A stretch of DNA of 64,000 nucleotides from an uncultured Aquimarina sp. (GTDB taxonomy: Bacteria > Bacteroidota > Bacteroidia > Flavobacteriales > Flavobacteriaceae): positions 434,001 to 498,000 of the forward strand of contig CANMFM010000007.1 in assembly GCA_947497175.1 (NCBI GenBank). Direction: 5' to 3'. The position numbers and the translations under genes are program-made. Of the stretch, positions 9,212 to 18,870 are shown piece after piece (position 1 is the stretch's first letter; each line of letters opens with the position of its first letter). The notes below the pieces were generated by a model. That model saw only the letters and a list, made by a program, of their open reading frames with translations. It did no database searches and had not been told where the DNA came from.

Positions 9212-10174
9212 TTAATTCTTTTTAATTATTATATCTAAATATGGATAGCAGAATCCCTTGGCTAAACCTTGTTTGCAGCTTCTCAAGAATTTTGAATAAC
9301 GCACTCCTTTCAATCCGTATTTTAGGAAGTGAGATTTTTCGAACTGGGCAAGGCTACTTATTACATTAATTTGTTTTAATGGTTGTATTGCTACTTCAAA
9401 TTCGTGATAACTCATACCTCTTCCCCATCTTAAGAATTTATTCATTTGATCATCATCCAGTTCTCTGTACAGGTCTTTAAAGTTATCCCGAGTAGAAAAT
9501 TTGGAATAATAAAACGCCAGGTCATCTGGCAACCAGTCATAAAATGGCAAGGCGGCAGTATGAGAATCATAATACCATAATCTATTTGGTGTTTCTATCA
9601 CCGTTAAGAACGAACCTTTCTTTAAAATTCCCCATGCTTGCTTTAGGGATTCTATTCTTTCGCTTATGGTCATATGCTCAAGAGAGGCATAGAAAATTAC
9701 AAAATCAAACTGTTGATCTTTAAATTTTTCTTCTATTTGATTGGCATTGAGCTCTAAGAAATTGGCTTCCATGTTTGCTAATTTTAATCGATCTTCAGCT
9801 ACTTTCAAAGCTCCTCCGTCGATATCTATTCCAGTAACTTGAGCGCCTTGTTCAGTCAATGCTAATGTAGATATCCCGGTACCGCATCCTATTTCTAAAA
9901 TACTACATTCGCTTAATGGTTTCACCTTATCTAACCATGGAATAATACGATTTCTATTGTAATTAAGCCTACCCATTAATTGCCCCTGAATAGCATCTTG
10001 ATAAGCGGCTTTTGTCAATTGTTTTTTAGTATCACCCCTATCCAGATAGTTTTTTTCTATAGAGCGTATTAATTCTTCAGTTTGTTCTTTATCAAACTGC
10101 GTATGATTCTTAGTATATCTTTTAGGAATCTTTAAAAAATGTTTTTTAAGTGAGGTCAGTATGAGTCGTTTCAT
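9212..10174 (-). CDS. Class I SAM-dependent methyltransferase
   Basis: A 320-residue protein with a Rossmann methyltransferase domain at about residues 85-200: motif I ILEIGCGTGIST, the ribose-binding acidic strand VTGIDIDGG, and the later FDFVIFYASLEHM. The N-terminal 80 residues are basic, and a C-terminal extension of about 120 residues is of unknown role. In this operon it probably methylates a sugar or a terminal group of the glycan, but small-molecule methylation cannot be excluded. Spacing to the GT4 gene is 8 bases. Confidence 0.82.
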   Translation of the reverse strand: MKRLILTSLKKHFLKIPKRYTKNHTQFDKEQTEELIRSIEKNYLDRGDTKKQLTKAAYQDAIQGQLMGRLNYNRNRIIPWLDKVKPLSECSILEIGCGTGISTLALTEQGAQVTGIDIDGGALKVAEDRLKLANMEANFLELNANQIEEKFKDQQFDFVIFYASLEHMTISERIESLKQAWGILKKGSFLTVIETPNRLWYYDSHTAALPFYDWLPDDLAFYYSKFSTRDNFKDLYRELDDDQMNKFLRWGRGMSYHEFEVAIQPLKQINVISSLAQFEKSHFLKYGLKGVRYSKFLRSCKQGLAKGFCYPYLDIIIKKN

Positions 10175-10215
10175 AAAAGATGATTTTTATCAGGTTATTG
10201 TGTGAAATTTAATTT

Positions 10216-11181
10216 TTAGCCAATAAAGTCTTTACACTTTTCTTTTAATGGCTCTGCCAGTTTATGATGAAGCCCAAGATTAGTAACCATAGTATCAAGT
10301 GTTATTTTACCTGGAAGGTCAAAATTGGCTTTAAAGCTGCCATCATCGGCAACATCTACTCTATTAAATAATTCTAAGATTCCATCAAAACGGCACGTAT
10401 CTACAAAAGTATTGAAGGCATTCAGAAAAATAACAGGGGTTCCCATTGCTAAACATGGTAGTGCGCAATGGATTCTTGAAGTGATTACTAATTTTGCTTT
10501 TGCGTATTTTTTTAAGCAATCTTCTGCATATGCAAATTTTTCTTCTTCAGAATGAATTCCTGATGGTAGTACCTGAGTAACGTAGTTTGCTTTTTCTAGT
10601 ACTTCTTTTGAAACTATTTTTTTAAGATGTTTCTGTAATTTATTGAGTTGAAATGCATCTCCCTTTAAAACACCTCTAATCAAACTTTTATATGAAAACA
10701 AGAGCTTTTCTGCATTTGGATAATTATAAAATGGATCTACAATGTAGATCTCATCATTACGTTGCCTATCATCTACCTTGTAGTTATCAAGAGTAAGGGT
10801 GAGACATCCTGTAAAATAGGCTTCTATACCTTTTTCTTGTAATATTTGAGCAGTATATTTATCTCTACAACCAATAGGCTGGTGTTTTTTTAGATAATCG
10901 ATACCTTTTTGTGTTAGCATAAAAGGTGCTGCAGTAGAGTTCATGTGAAATGACACAAAAAGCGGATCAATTTTCTCTGTAGGAACCCAATGATGAATAT
11001 TATGTGTAAACCATCCATTCATAATCAACTTTGTAAGATCCCCAGTATAATCGCCTAACTCTTCACGATTTAAGAATTCATCAACTTTCGGTAAAAATTG
11101 CTTGGCAGCCAAACTTTGCACATAGTCTCCTACGTTATAGCTTTTTTTACCTTCTTCATAAGTCAACAGGCCGTATTTCAT
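10216..11181 (-). CDS. Polysaccharide pyruvyl transferase family protein
   Basis: A 321-residue protein with the PF04230 family signs: an N-terminal NVGDYVQSLAA segment (the G-D-x-x-x loop) and near the C-terminus VITSRIHCALPCLAMGTPVIFL, the typical SRxH...GxP motif. Family members transfer pyruvate from phosphoenolpyruvate to sugars, giving ketals that add negative charge, though some act as glycosyltransferase-like enzymes. It lies 13 bases from the next upstream gene in the same operon. The family call is safe; pyruvylation as the reaction is likely but unproven. Confidence 0.82.
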   Translation of the reverse strand: MKYGLLTYEEGKKSYNVGDYVQSLAAKQFLPKVDEFLNREELGDYTGDLTKLIMNGWFTHNIHHWVPTEKIDPLFVSFHMNSTAAPFMLTQKGIDYLKKHQPIGCRDKYTAQILQEKGIEAYFTGCLTLTLDNYKVDDRQRNDEIYIVDPFYNYPNAEKLLFSYKSLIRGVLKGDAFQLNKLQKHLKKIVSKEVLEKANYVTQVLPSGIHSEEEKFAYAEDCLKKYAKAKLVITSRIHCALPCLAMGTPVIFLNAFNTFVDTCRFDGILELFNRVDVADDGSFKANFDLPGKITLDTMVTNLGLHHKLAEPLKEKCKDFIG

Positions 11182-11193
11182 AATAGTATTGTT

Positions 11194-12465
11194 TTAGTAT
11201 CGTATTTTTCTATATAATTCTCTTAACCAGGGAAATTTATTCCTTATGATAAATCTTAATTTTTGTTTTGTTTTTCTGCTTTCAGACTTTTGATTGATCA
11301 GCTGATCCAGATCCAATGTCATAAACTTTTCAATTTCTTTCTGCTCTATCTCTTTATTGTTCAATACGAAAAATTCGGTCATTTCAGAAGCTTTAATCTG
11401 AAGACATTTCCATTCATATTTTAATCCCTCGGTCATTGAACTACCCGACTCAAAATTTCTAAATATTAATTCGTACAAATGATCCGGAACATTAAAGCCA
11501 TACTCATTAGGGTTTGCTCCTGATAAAATAAAACCAAACATTGTACGCTGACATTTTGCACATACATTACAATTATATCCATCTCTTTGTTCTGAGTAGC
11601 AAACTCTCAGGTTGATCTGGATATCGTTTTGCTGTGAGTATGAAACGATATTATCAATCTTATCTGTACGCCTTAGATGATAACCATCATGAACCACCTC
11701 GCTATTAGCCCACTTCATTTTTTCATCAATGTTCGGGCTGGACCCCCAGCCAAAATCGATTTCTTCCGTATTAGATGATCCAATAAATATTTTATGTATT
11801 CCCAGATGATATCCAAGGGGTGCAATCACTCCTAAGAGTGCCATACCATGCTGAATTTTACCCCACCAACCTATATCGACTAATAACTCGACCTGATAGG
11901 TATAAAAATCCCTAAGATTAGATTCTATATAAAATAGTTTATCGTTGTTTACAATTTTCTCTTCTTGGTTATAGCGCACAAAATCCCCCCAACGCTTGGT
12001 ATCGGTAATTTCAACATCGGCTCCATGAATAGAAATCAAATACGGATTAAGCTCATAATTTCTGGTGTACGATTCGAAAGAATCTAGTCCACCGCTAAAT
12101 AAAAGACATTTTTCTGCTCCTTCGATAGTATTTTCAATCAGTTTTTCTGCCTGTAAGCTTCCTTTAAATTTTTTATCCGGATGATAAGTATTAAACTCCT
12201 CTTTTAAGCTTGTTAATGACTCGTAAAACGTTTTATCAACTTCTGGAACATGCACATCGAACCCAACAAACCATGCGATAGGCATGATATTAGATAAAAA
12301 TGGAATAACGGCTATACTATCGGGCACCTGGCTAACATCAACTCCATATTTGACATAATACGGTTGGTTATTATCAAAAAACTTCTGGATATGTTGTTCT
12401 ACAGCATACTCGTAAGCAATCTTTTTTCCATCATCTGTATATGTTATGTTGTGAAGTTTAATCAT
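11194..12465 (-). CDS. QueC-like PP-loop ATPase of a polysaccharide locus
   Basis: A 423-residue protein of no named family that I recognise. Two signatures stand out. FSGGLDSF at residues 123-130 is an ATP-pyrophosphatase P-loop (SGGLDS), as in enzymes that adenylate a carboxylate or carbonyl. Later, Cys289, Cys299, Cys302 and Cys305 form a CX9CX2CX2C set almost identical in spacing to the zinc site of QueC. QueC turns a carboxylate into an amide and then a nitrile using ATP and ammonia. In an operon that also makes a HexNAc uronic acid (14043-16356), carboxylate amidation of the sugar is an attractive role, but this is inference. The first 100 residues have no recognisable domain. Confidence 0.65.
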   Translation of the reverse strand: MIKLHNITYTDDGKKIAYEYAVEQHIQKFFDNNQPYYVKYGVDVSQVPDSIAVIPFLSNIMPIAWFVGFDVHVPEVDKTFYESLTSLKEEFNTYHPDKKFKGSLQAEKLIENTIEGAEKCLLFSGGLDSFESYTRNYELNPYLISIHGADVEITDTKRWGDFVRYNQEEKIVNNDKLFYIESNLRDFYTYQVELLVDIGWWGKIQHGMALLGVIAPLGYHLGIHKIFIGSSNTEEIDFGWGSSPNIDEKMKWANSEVVHDGYHLRRTDKIDNIVSYSQQNDIQINLRVCYSEQRDGYNCNVCAKCQRTMFGFILSGANPNEYGFNVPDHLYELIFRNFESGSSMTEGLKYEWKCLQIKASEMTEFFVLNNKEIEQKEIEKFMTLDLDQLINQKSESRKTKQKLRFIIRNKFPWLRELYRKIRY

Positions 12466-12476
12466 GCCGTTATCAA

Positions 12477-13997
12477 TTATTTTCGTTTTAATACTGCAGC
12501 TATTGGTTTAGCAAATAGTTCTTTCTCATAATCTAACATTCCGATACTATACATCAGAACAGCAAAAACTATAGTGTATGCACTTCCTTTTAAAACAAAA
12601 TTAAGCCATCCTTGTCCCGGTATATGATCAATAGCATATCCTATTGCCAATAGAATGATTACCGTAATTAAAGTCTTATTTGCGAGCTCTCGAAAAAATC
12701 TTAAAATATTAAGGTGGATTACTTTATGATAATAAAAGTTCATAACGTTTTGAACAATTATCCAACCTGCTACTGATCCCAGCATCATACCTACGGCCCC
12801 ATATGATTTTGCCAAAAAAGCACCCAGAACGGTTCCTAAAATTAAAAAGACTAAATAAAGTATTGCTTTGAAAGCCAGTTTGTTTTTTGCTTCTAATATC
12901 GAATTTCCAAAGCCTTGAACTAGCGGTAAAGTATATGCCACCATAATAGCTAAAGCAATAATCCATGACTCATAACTACCTTGATCACCAAGCTCTCCTC
13001 CTACCCATAGAAACACAAACTGTCTACCAAACAGAGTAAATGCGGTTAGTATATACATTAAAACAATAAATGATAACCTTCCTATTTTTATCATCATATC
13101 GGTGAGCTGTTCTCCTGTTGCATTTCCAACAGACATTTGTGTAGCTTTGGGTAGAAAAACACTAGATATTGCTGTAGAAAAAGCTCCGTAATAAGTGCCT
13201 AATGTAATTCCAATCCCATAAATTGATAAAACGGCAGGAGCACTTATTCTTCCTAAAACCCAGTGCCCTACTTTCCATTGGAAAACTCCCACTAAAGCAA
13301 ATACAAAAATCCAGACAGAATATTGAAGAATCTCTTTGATAAAATCGGTATTAAAACTATGAATTCTAAATCGTACCTTCAATTTTTTGAACACATAATA
13401 TCCGGTAATTCCGACTACAAAAACATTAAAAACGGTATCAATAATTACAAGAGCCATAGCTCTACCTCCTAATAGTAAAACGCATACGACAGTTAATGAA
13501 CGTAATACATACCGTATTATATTTAAGGTTTTAGGAAAAACGAACTCTTCATATCCTGAGCAAATAGCAGTAAAAGCTCCTCCTGGTAGTCTAAATGCAA
13601 GATTAGCGATCAATATGATAAATAAGGTTTTTGCTAGTTGTATTTCTTGGGCATTCAGTTTGGTAAAATATGAATCTATATAGAAGTAAAATGTTACACC
13701 AACGATAAGTACCAATACAGATATAATTGAGTATATAAGCATTGTCGTTGCCAAGAAGTTTTCTTCTCCTTTCCTATCCTTTTCTGCCCTGTATTTGGCT
13801 ACAAATCGAACAATGGTATTATTGAGTCCAAAATCCAATAACGATATAGTACCTATTAGGGCTCCTATAGTGATATAAATACCATACTCATCTTTTCCTA
13901 AACTCTTCAGAATAAAAGGAGTTAAGACCAGTCCTACGACATTAATCAGAACAATCGTAGTGTAATTTAAAACAGCTCCTTTTTTTAATTGGCTCAA
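12477..13997 (-). CDS. Oligosaccharide flippase (Wzx/MATE-like)
   Basis: A 506-residue protein with about 12-14 membrane helices and no large soluble part. The N-terminus (KKGAVLNYTTIVLINVVGLVLTPF) and the following LGKDEYGIYITIGALIG match the polysaccharide biosynthesis flippase family (PF01943/MOP superfamily). It should move the lipid-linked repeat unit across the inner membrane, where the EpsG-like protein at the window start would polymerise it. The length is normal for the family. Confidence 0.88.
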   Translation of the reverse strand: MSQLKKGAVLNYTTIVLINVVGLVLTPFILKSLGKDEYGIYITIGALIGTISLLDFGLNNTIVRFVAKYRAEKDRKGEENFLATTMLIYSIISVLVLIVGVTFYFYIDSYFTKLNAQEIQLAKTLFIILIANLAFRLPGGAFTAICSGYEEFVFPKTLNIIRYVLRSLTVVCVLLLGGRAMALVIIDTVFNVFVVGITGYYVFKKLKVRFRIHSFNTDFIKEILQYSVWIFVFALVGVFQWKVGHWVLGRISAPAVLSIYGIGITLGTYYGAFSTAISSVFLPKATQMSVGNATGEQLTDMMIKIGRLSFIVLMYILTAFTLFGRQFVFLWVGGELGDQGSYESWIIALAIMVAYTLPLVQGFGNSILEAKNKLAFKAILYLVFLILGTVLGAFLAKSYGAVGMMLGSVAGWIIVQNVMNFYYHKVIHLNILRFFRELANKTLITVIILLAIGYAIDHIPGQGWLNFVLKGSAYTIVFAVLMYSIGMLDYEKELFAKPIAAVLKRK

Positions 13998-14042
13998 AGT
14001 GGTTGGTTTTTTTTAAGTGGTTTTTAGGTCTACTATTAAAAT

Positions 14043-15323
14043 TTACAATCTACCATCTACTTTTTCTTCTACTATTCCTTTTACATCGTATATAATGCCA
14101 TTTGGCTCTAGAAAGGACTGAAAATCAAGCTTTACATATTCGTTATGCGCTACGGTCAAAACTATAGCATCATATTTTTGATTTGGCAATTCTTGTACCG
14201 TATTTAAATTATACTCATGCAGTACTTCTTTTGGATTTGCCCAAGGATCGTAAATAGTTACGTTAGTTCCGAAATCAGTTAAATGATTAATTACATCAAC
14301 GGCTCTGGTGTTACGAACGTCAGGACAGTTTTCTTTAAACGTAATCCCAAGTACTAAAACATTAGCTCCCTTTATACGTATATCTTTTGCCACCATTAAC
14401 TTAATAACTTCAGAAGCTACGTACTGCCCCATAGTATCATTAAGTCTTCGCCCGGCCAGTATAATCTCGGGGTGATATCCAAACTCTTGTGCACGTTGCG
14501 CCAGATAATAAGGATCTACACCAATGCAATGTCCTCCTACAAGACCCGGTTTAAAAGGAAGGAAATTCCATTTGGTTCCTGCTGCCTTTAAGACATCATT
14601 GGTATCAATATCCATTAGATTAAAAATCTTAGCCAGTTCATTTACAAAAGCAATGTTTATATCTCTTTGAGAGTTTTCAATAACTTTAGCTGCTTCGGCA
14701 ACTTTTATTGTTGGAGCTAAGTGAGTGCCGGCTGCTATAACAGAGTTATATAATGCGTCTACTTTTTTTCCTATCTCGGGCGTAGATCCTGCTGTAACTT
14801 TAAGAATTTTTTCAACGGTATGCTTTTTATCTCCAGGATTAATACGCTCTGGTGAATATCCCACAAAGAAATCTTCATTAAATCTCAAACCGCTGCTCTT
14901 TTCTAGTACGGGTACACATTCTTCTTCTGTAGCCCCAGGATACACGGTAGATTCGTAAATCACTATATCTTCCTTCTTGAGCACGTTACCAACGGTCTCG
15001 CTGGATTTATATAATGGAGTTAGGTCGGGTCTATTATTTTTGTCTACCGGTGTAGGCACGGTTATAATATAATAATTACAATCACGAATATCCTCTATCG
15101 CATCAGAGCAAAAAAGTCCTTTATCCATATCGGTAGTAGTGCTTAAAACTGATTGCAAAAGTTCATTTTCAAGTTCTAGTGTCGAATCTATGCCAGCATG
15201 TAATTCTTCAATTCTTTTTTGATTAATATCAAAGCCAATCACAGGGTATTTTGTTGCAAATAGCCTAGCCAAAGGCAATCCTACATATCCTAATCCGATA
15301 ACCGCAATCTTAATATTGTGCAT
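14043..15323 (-). CDS. UDP-N-acetylhexosamine 6-dehydrogenase (TviB-like)
   Basis: A 426-residue nucleotide sugar dehydrogenase. The NAD-binding GLGYVGLPLA lies at the N-terminus, and the catalytic Cys266 is seen in KPGLVGGHCIGVDPYYLA. Length and the sequence IAVIGLGYVGLPLARLFATKYPVIGFDINQKRI put it with the TviB/WbpA type that oxidises UDP-GlcNAc or UDP-GalNAc to the uronate, rather than UDP-glucose dehydrogenase. It is directly downstream of a TviC-like epimerase, and together they would supply UDP-GalNAcA (or a related HexNAcA) for the repeat unit. Confidence 0.85.
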   Translation of the reverse strand: MHNIKIAVIGLGYVGLPLARLFATKYPVIGFDINQKRIEELHAGIDSTLELENELLQSVLSTTTDMDKGLFCSDAIEDIRDCNYYIITVPTPVDKNNRPDLTPLYKSSETVGNVLKKEDIVIYESTVYPGATEEECVPVLEKSSGLRFNEDFFVGYSPERINPGDKKHTVEKILKVTAGSTPEIGKKVDALYNSVIAAGTHLAPTIKVAEAAKVIENSQRDINIAFVNELAKIFNLMDIDTNDVLKAAGTKWNFLPFKPGLVGGHCIGVDPYYLAQRAQEFGYHPEIILAGRRLNDTMGQYVASEVIKLMVAKDIRIKGANVLVLGITFKENCPDVRNTRAVDVINHLTDFGTNVTIYDPWANPKEVLHEYNLNTVQELPNQKYDAIVLTVAHNEYVKLDFQSFLEPNGIIYDVKGIVEEKVDGRL

Positions 15324-15357
15324 GGTGGTTGTTTATTTATTTTCTATGGATTTTACG

Positions 15358-16356
15358 TTATTTTAGGTTTTCCCAATACCATTTTACGGCTTCTTTTAAA
15401 CCTGATTTCATATCAAACTCAGGTGTATAACCAAGTAAAGTTTTAGCTTTATTAATTGAAGCCAGCGAATGAGGAACATCTCCTTTTCGCTCGGGACCAT
15501 ATTGAACTTCTATATCTCCTATTTTTTGGTCAAATTCTGATAAATATTCTTTAAGTAATGTTGTTAATTCAACCAAGGTAGTTCTCTCACCAAATGCGGT
15601 GTTATAAACATTATTAAGAGCCTCGGGATTATCAGAAACTATAGACAGAAGATTCATCTGGATCACATTATCTATATATGTAAAATCTCTTGAAAATGAT
15701 CCATCCCCATTAATAACCGGGGACTCATGCTTCATAAATTGCATCACAAATTTAGGAATCACTGCTGCGTATGCCCCATTAGGATCTTGCTTTCTTCCAA
15801 AGACATTAAAATATCGCAAACCTATAGTATCAAGGTCATACGATGTTTTGAAATTATCAGCATATAACTCATTTACGTACTTAGTGATTGCATAAGGAGA
15901 TAAAGGTTTCCCTATTTTTTCTTCTACCTTTGGTAATGATTTAGAATCTCCATACGTAGAAGAACTTGCCGCATAAATAAATCGTTTCACACCTGCATCT
16001 CTCGAAGCTACTAGCATATTCAGAAACCCAGAAACATTAACTTCATTACTGGTTATTGGATCATGAATAGATCTCGGCACCGAACCCAACGCAGCCTGAT
16101 GTAATACATAATCCACCGTATGGCATGCCTTATTACAATCGTCAAGATTTCTAATATCACCTTCAATAAAAGTAAAGTTTGGATTTTCTAATAAACCAGA
16201 AAGGTTTTTCTTGTGTCCCGTAGCAAAATTATCTAAAGCGACTACGGTACTACCAATTTCTAAAAGTGCTTCGCAAAGATTAGATCCAATAAAGCCCGCT
16301 GCCCCCGTAACTAATATTTTAGAAGAACGCAGATGTTCTATTTGTGTAACATTCAT
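15358..16356 (-). CDS. UDP-HexNAc(A) 4-epimerase (TviC/WbpP-like)
   Basis: A 332-residue extended SDR. It has the NAD-binding GAAGFIGSN at residues 18-26 and catalytic Tyr155-x-x-x-Lys159 (YAITK), with the upstream AASSS serine region. Similarity in layout to TviC/WbpP and the TviB-like neighbour suggest C4 epimerisation of UDP-GlcNAc or its uronic acid. It is the first gene of the 15-gene polysaccharide transcript; the 253 bp upstream hold the terminator of the preceding gene, and I could not find a convincing -33/-7 pair there. Confidence 0.82.
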   Translation of the reverse strand: MNVTQIEHLRSSKILVTGAAGFIGSNLCEALLEIGSTVVALDNFATGHKKNLSGLLENPNFTFIEGDIRNLDDCNKACHTVDYVLHQAALGSVPRSIHDPITSNEVNVSGFLNMLVASRDAGVKRFIYAASSSTYGDSKSLPKVEEKIGKPLSPYAITKYVNELYADNFKTSYDLDTIGLRYFNVFGRKQDPNGAYAAVIPKFVMQFMKHESPVINGDGSFSRDFTYIDNVIQMNLLSIVSDNPEALNNVYNTAFGERTTLVELTTLLKEYLSEFDQKIGDIEVQYGPERKGDVPHSLASINKAKTLLGYTPEFDMKSGLKEAVKWYWENLK

Positions 16357-16458
16357 GAATAGTTATTTAACTCCCTGTTTTTTAATCCCCAAGCCTAAGA
16401 TATAATCAAAGACTGCGCGAAATTAAGATTTACTAATAGAACATACAACATAAAATAA

Positions 16459-16474
16459 AGGGGATTTTACCCCT
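16459..16474 (-). terminator. Probable intrinsic terminator after the E1 gene
   Basis: The hairpin AGGGG-(6 nt)-CCCCT is followed on the minus strand by TTTATTTTAT. It lies about 140 bases downstream of the E1 stop codon at 16610 and ahead of the polysaccharide operon, so it probably separates the two transcripts. The stem is only 5 bp, hence moderate confidence. Confidence 0.5.
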
Positions 16475-16609
16475 ATTTACAATTCATAATGTTCTGTTAA
16501 CCTATAAAAGCCTCACTTCATCTAAACTAAAAATATAAAGAACTAAATATCAATCGTTTAAAACAAAAAGTAATTTTATTAACTATAACGTTTTCATTCC
16601 TTTATAACG

Positions 16610-18616
16610 TTAAAATTTTAACAGCCGAAACAGTTCTTCTCTAAATCTATTATTGGCTAAGAATTGACGTTCAAGATTAGGTTCAAACGGTATTGGAGTC
16701 TCCAGGCTGGCCACCCGTTTAACCGGCGCATCAAGAAAGGTAAAGCAGTTTTCCATAATCAAAGCAGAAATATCGGATGCAATTCCACCAAATAAGGTAT
16801 CCTCTTGTAAAATAATAGCCTTTCCTGTCTTTTTTATTGAAGTATACAACGTATCTGTATCTAAAGGTTGTAATGTTCTTAAATCGATAACGTCTGCAGA
16901 AATGTCCGGATGTTTTTTTAACACATCTAATACCCAATGTACTCCTGCCCCGTAACTTATAATGGTTACATCGGTTCCCGCTTTTAATAAAGAAGCTTTA
17001 CCAAATGGTAAATTATAATATCCTTCAGGAACTTCTTGCCTTATACTTCTATACAAAGCTTTATGTTCAAAAAACAACACGGGATTGGGATCCTCTATAG
17101 CAGTGGCGAGTAACCCCTTTGCATCATATGGAAAAGCGGGGTAAACCACTTTAAGTCCAGGAGTTTTAGTAAACCATGCTTCGTTAGTTTGACTGTGGAA
17201 AGGGCCTGCTCCAACACCTGCTCCACAAGGCATGCGTATCACAACGTCTGAGGATTGCCCCCAGCGATAATTAGATTTTGCTAGCAGATTGACTATCGGA
17301 TTAAATCCTGACGAAACAAAGTCTGCAAATTGCATTTCAATTACAGCTTTATAACCATTAATCGACAAACCATATCCTGCAGAAACAATTGCCGATTCAC
17401 AAATCGGAGTATTTCGAATGCGTTCTTTTCCAAAGACATCTACAAAGCCTTCAGTTATTTTGAAAACCCCTCCATACTCGGCGATATCCTGCCCCATGAT
17501 AATCAGGTTATCATATTTCTTCATCGATTCATTTAATCCATCAGAAATAGCATCAATCAGCCTTAATTCTTTGATCGTAGTATTTGGAGTTTTCTCTTCA
17601 ACATCAAAACTTTTATAAACATCTTCTAGTTCTTGTTGTAAATCAACATCTACCAATGGTTCTTCATTGGCGGTATTCCAATGACTTTCTATTTCTGATT
17701 TTAAAACTGTCCTTTTTTGCTGATCTACATCTTCAGAAATTATTCCCTGATTAATGAGATAGGTTTTAAAATTATCTATCGGGTCTTTCGTTTCCCAATG
17801 TTTCATTACTTCTTCAGGAACATATTTTGTACCACTCGCCTCTTCATGGCCTCTCATTCTAAACGTTTTAAATTCGATAAGAACGGGACGAGGGTTTCTT
17901 CTAACGCTTTCTGCTAATTGATTTACGATATGATATACCTCCAGGATATTATTACCGTCAATGCTATGCGATTCTATTCCATAGCCAATGCCCCGATCAG
18001 CTAGATTTTTACAGTTATACTGCTCTGTGGTAGGTGTAGATAACCCATAACCATTGTTTTCTATACAAAACAACACGGGTAGATTCCAAACCGATGCAAT
18101 ATTGAGAGCCTCATGAAAATCTCCTTCGCTTGTACCACCTTCTCCTGTAAACACTGCAGTCACCTTATTATTTTTTTTCAAAACATTACCCATAGCTATA
18201 CCACAAGCAACGCCCATTTGAGGTCCCAAATGAGAGATCATTCCGATAATTTTATATTCTTGTGTTCCAAAATGAAAAGACCGATCTCTACCTTTAGTAA
18301 ATCCGTCTATTTTACCTTGCCACTGACTAAACAATCTATATAATGGTACATCTCGAGTAGTAAAAACACCTAAATTACGATGCATAGGTAATACATACTC
18401 CTCATCATTTAAGGCAGAGGTTACTCCCACCGATATAGCTTCCTGACCCATACCGCTAAACCATTTTGATATTTTTCCTTGCCTGAGCAACACCAACATT
18501 TTTTCTTCAATCAATCTAGGTTTGAGCATTTTTTGGTATAACGAAATTAGCAGATCATCGCTATATGTTTTTCTATCAAAATTAACCTGTGATTTTTTAT
18601 TTGAAATGTGCTCCAT
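16610..18616 (-). CDS. 2-oxoacid dehydrogenase E1, fused alpha and beta subunits
   Basis: A 668-residue fusion. Residues about 20-320 form the E1-alpha domain, with the thiamine-diphosphate motif GEGGTSEGDFHEAL starting at Gly158 and ending ENN (Asn187-Asn188). From about residue 345 follows E1-beta (MGQDIAEYGGVFKITEG, then EMQFADF). Such fusions are common in Bacteroidota and are usually annotated as branched-chain 2-oxoacid (2-oxoisovalerate) dehydrogenase E1. The enzyme decarboxylates the keto acid and passes the acyl group to the lipoyl E2, not encoded nearby. Substrate preference (branched-chain versus pyruvate) cannot be settled from sequence alone. It is monocistronic here. Confidence 0.88.
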   Translation of the reverse strand: MEHISNKKSQVNFDRKTYSDDLLISLYQKMLKPRLIEEKMLVLLRQGKISKWFSGMGQEAISVGVTSALNDEEYVLPMHRNLGVFTTRDVPLYRLFSQWQGKIDGFTKGRDRSFHFGTQEYKIIGMISHLGPQMGVACGIAMGNVLKKNNKVTAVFTGEGGTSEGDFHEALNIASVWNLPVLFCIENNGYGLSTPTTEQYNCKNLADRGIGYGIESHSIDGNNILEVYHIVNQLAESVRRNPRPVLIEFKTFRMRGHEEASGTKYVPEEVMKHWETKDPIDNFKTYLINQGIISEDVDQQKRTVLKSEIESHWNTANEEPLVDVDLQQELEDVYKSFDVEEKTPNTTIKELRLIDAISDGLNESMKKYDNLIIMGQDIAEYGGVFKITEGFVDVFGKERIRNTPICESAIVSAGYGLSINGYKAVIEMQFADFVSSGFNPIVNLLAKSNYRWGQSSDVVIRMPCGAGVGAGPFHSQTNEAWFTKTPGLKVVYPAFPYDAKGLLATAIEDPNPVLFFEHKALYRSIRQEVPEGYYNLPFGKASLLKAGTDVTIISYGAGVHWVLDVLKKHPDISADVIDLRTLQPLDTDTLYTSIKKTGKAIILQEDTLFGGIASDISALIMENCFTFLDAPVKRVASLETPIPFEPNLERQFLANNRFREELFRLLKF

Positions 18617-18870
18617 AAAAGAAAATTAGCTATGTAAATTTAATTATTTTTATTTCAGAACCTTTACCTTCTTCACATTATTATTAAGTAGTTGTTAATT
18701 TCTCATAAACAATCCTGCGAATTAGTTAAATTTACCATATTTATACGATCAAAAATTCAGAAATAGCGAATTTGATCAATATTTTATGTTTGTTAAAATT
18801 TTTGAATGACTATACTGTGTTTTACATCAAATACACCTATTTTAGTTCTTCAATACTAAGATTAAAACTA

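Noticed and set aside
10325..10555. Open frame opposite the pyruvyltransferase-family gene
   Set aside because: It is antisense to a well-supported gene, with no motif or promoter. The same applies to other antisense frames, for example 17330-17536, 25328-25549, 50009-50236 and 55580-55825.
18772..18870. 33-codon N-terminal extension of the oxygenase
   Set aside because: The extension has no family similarity and the conserved domain begins right after ATG 18871.
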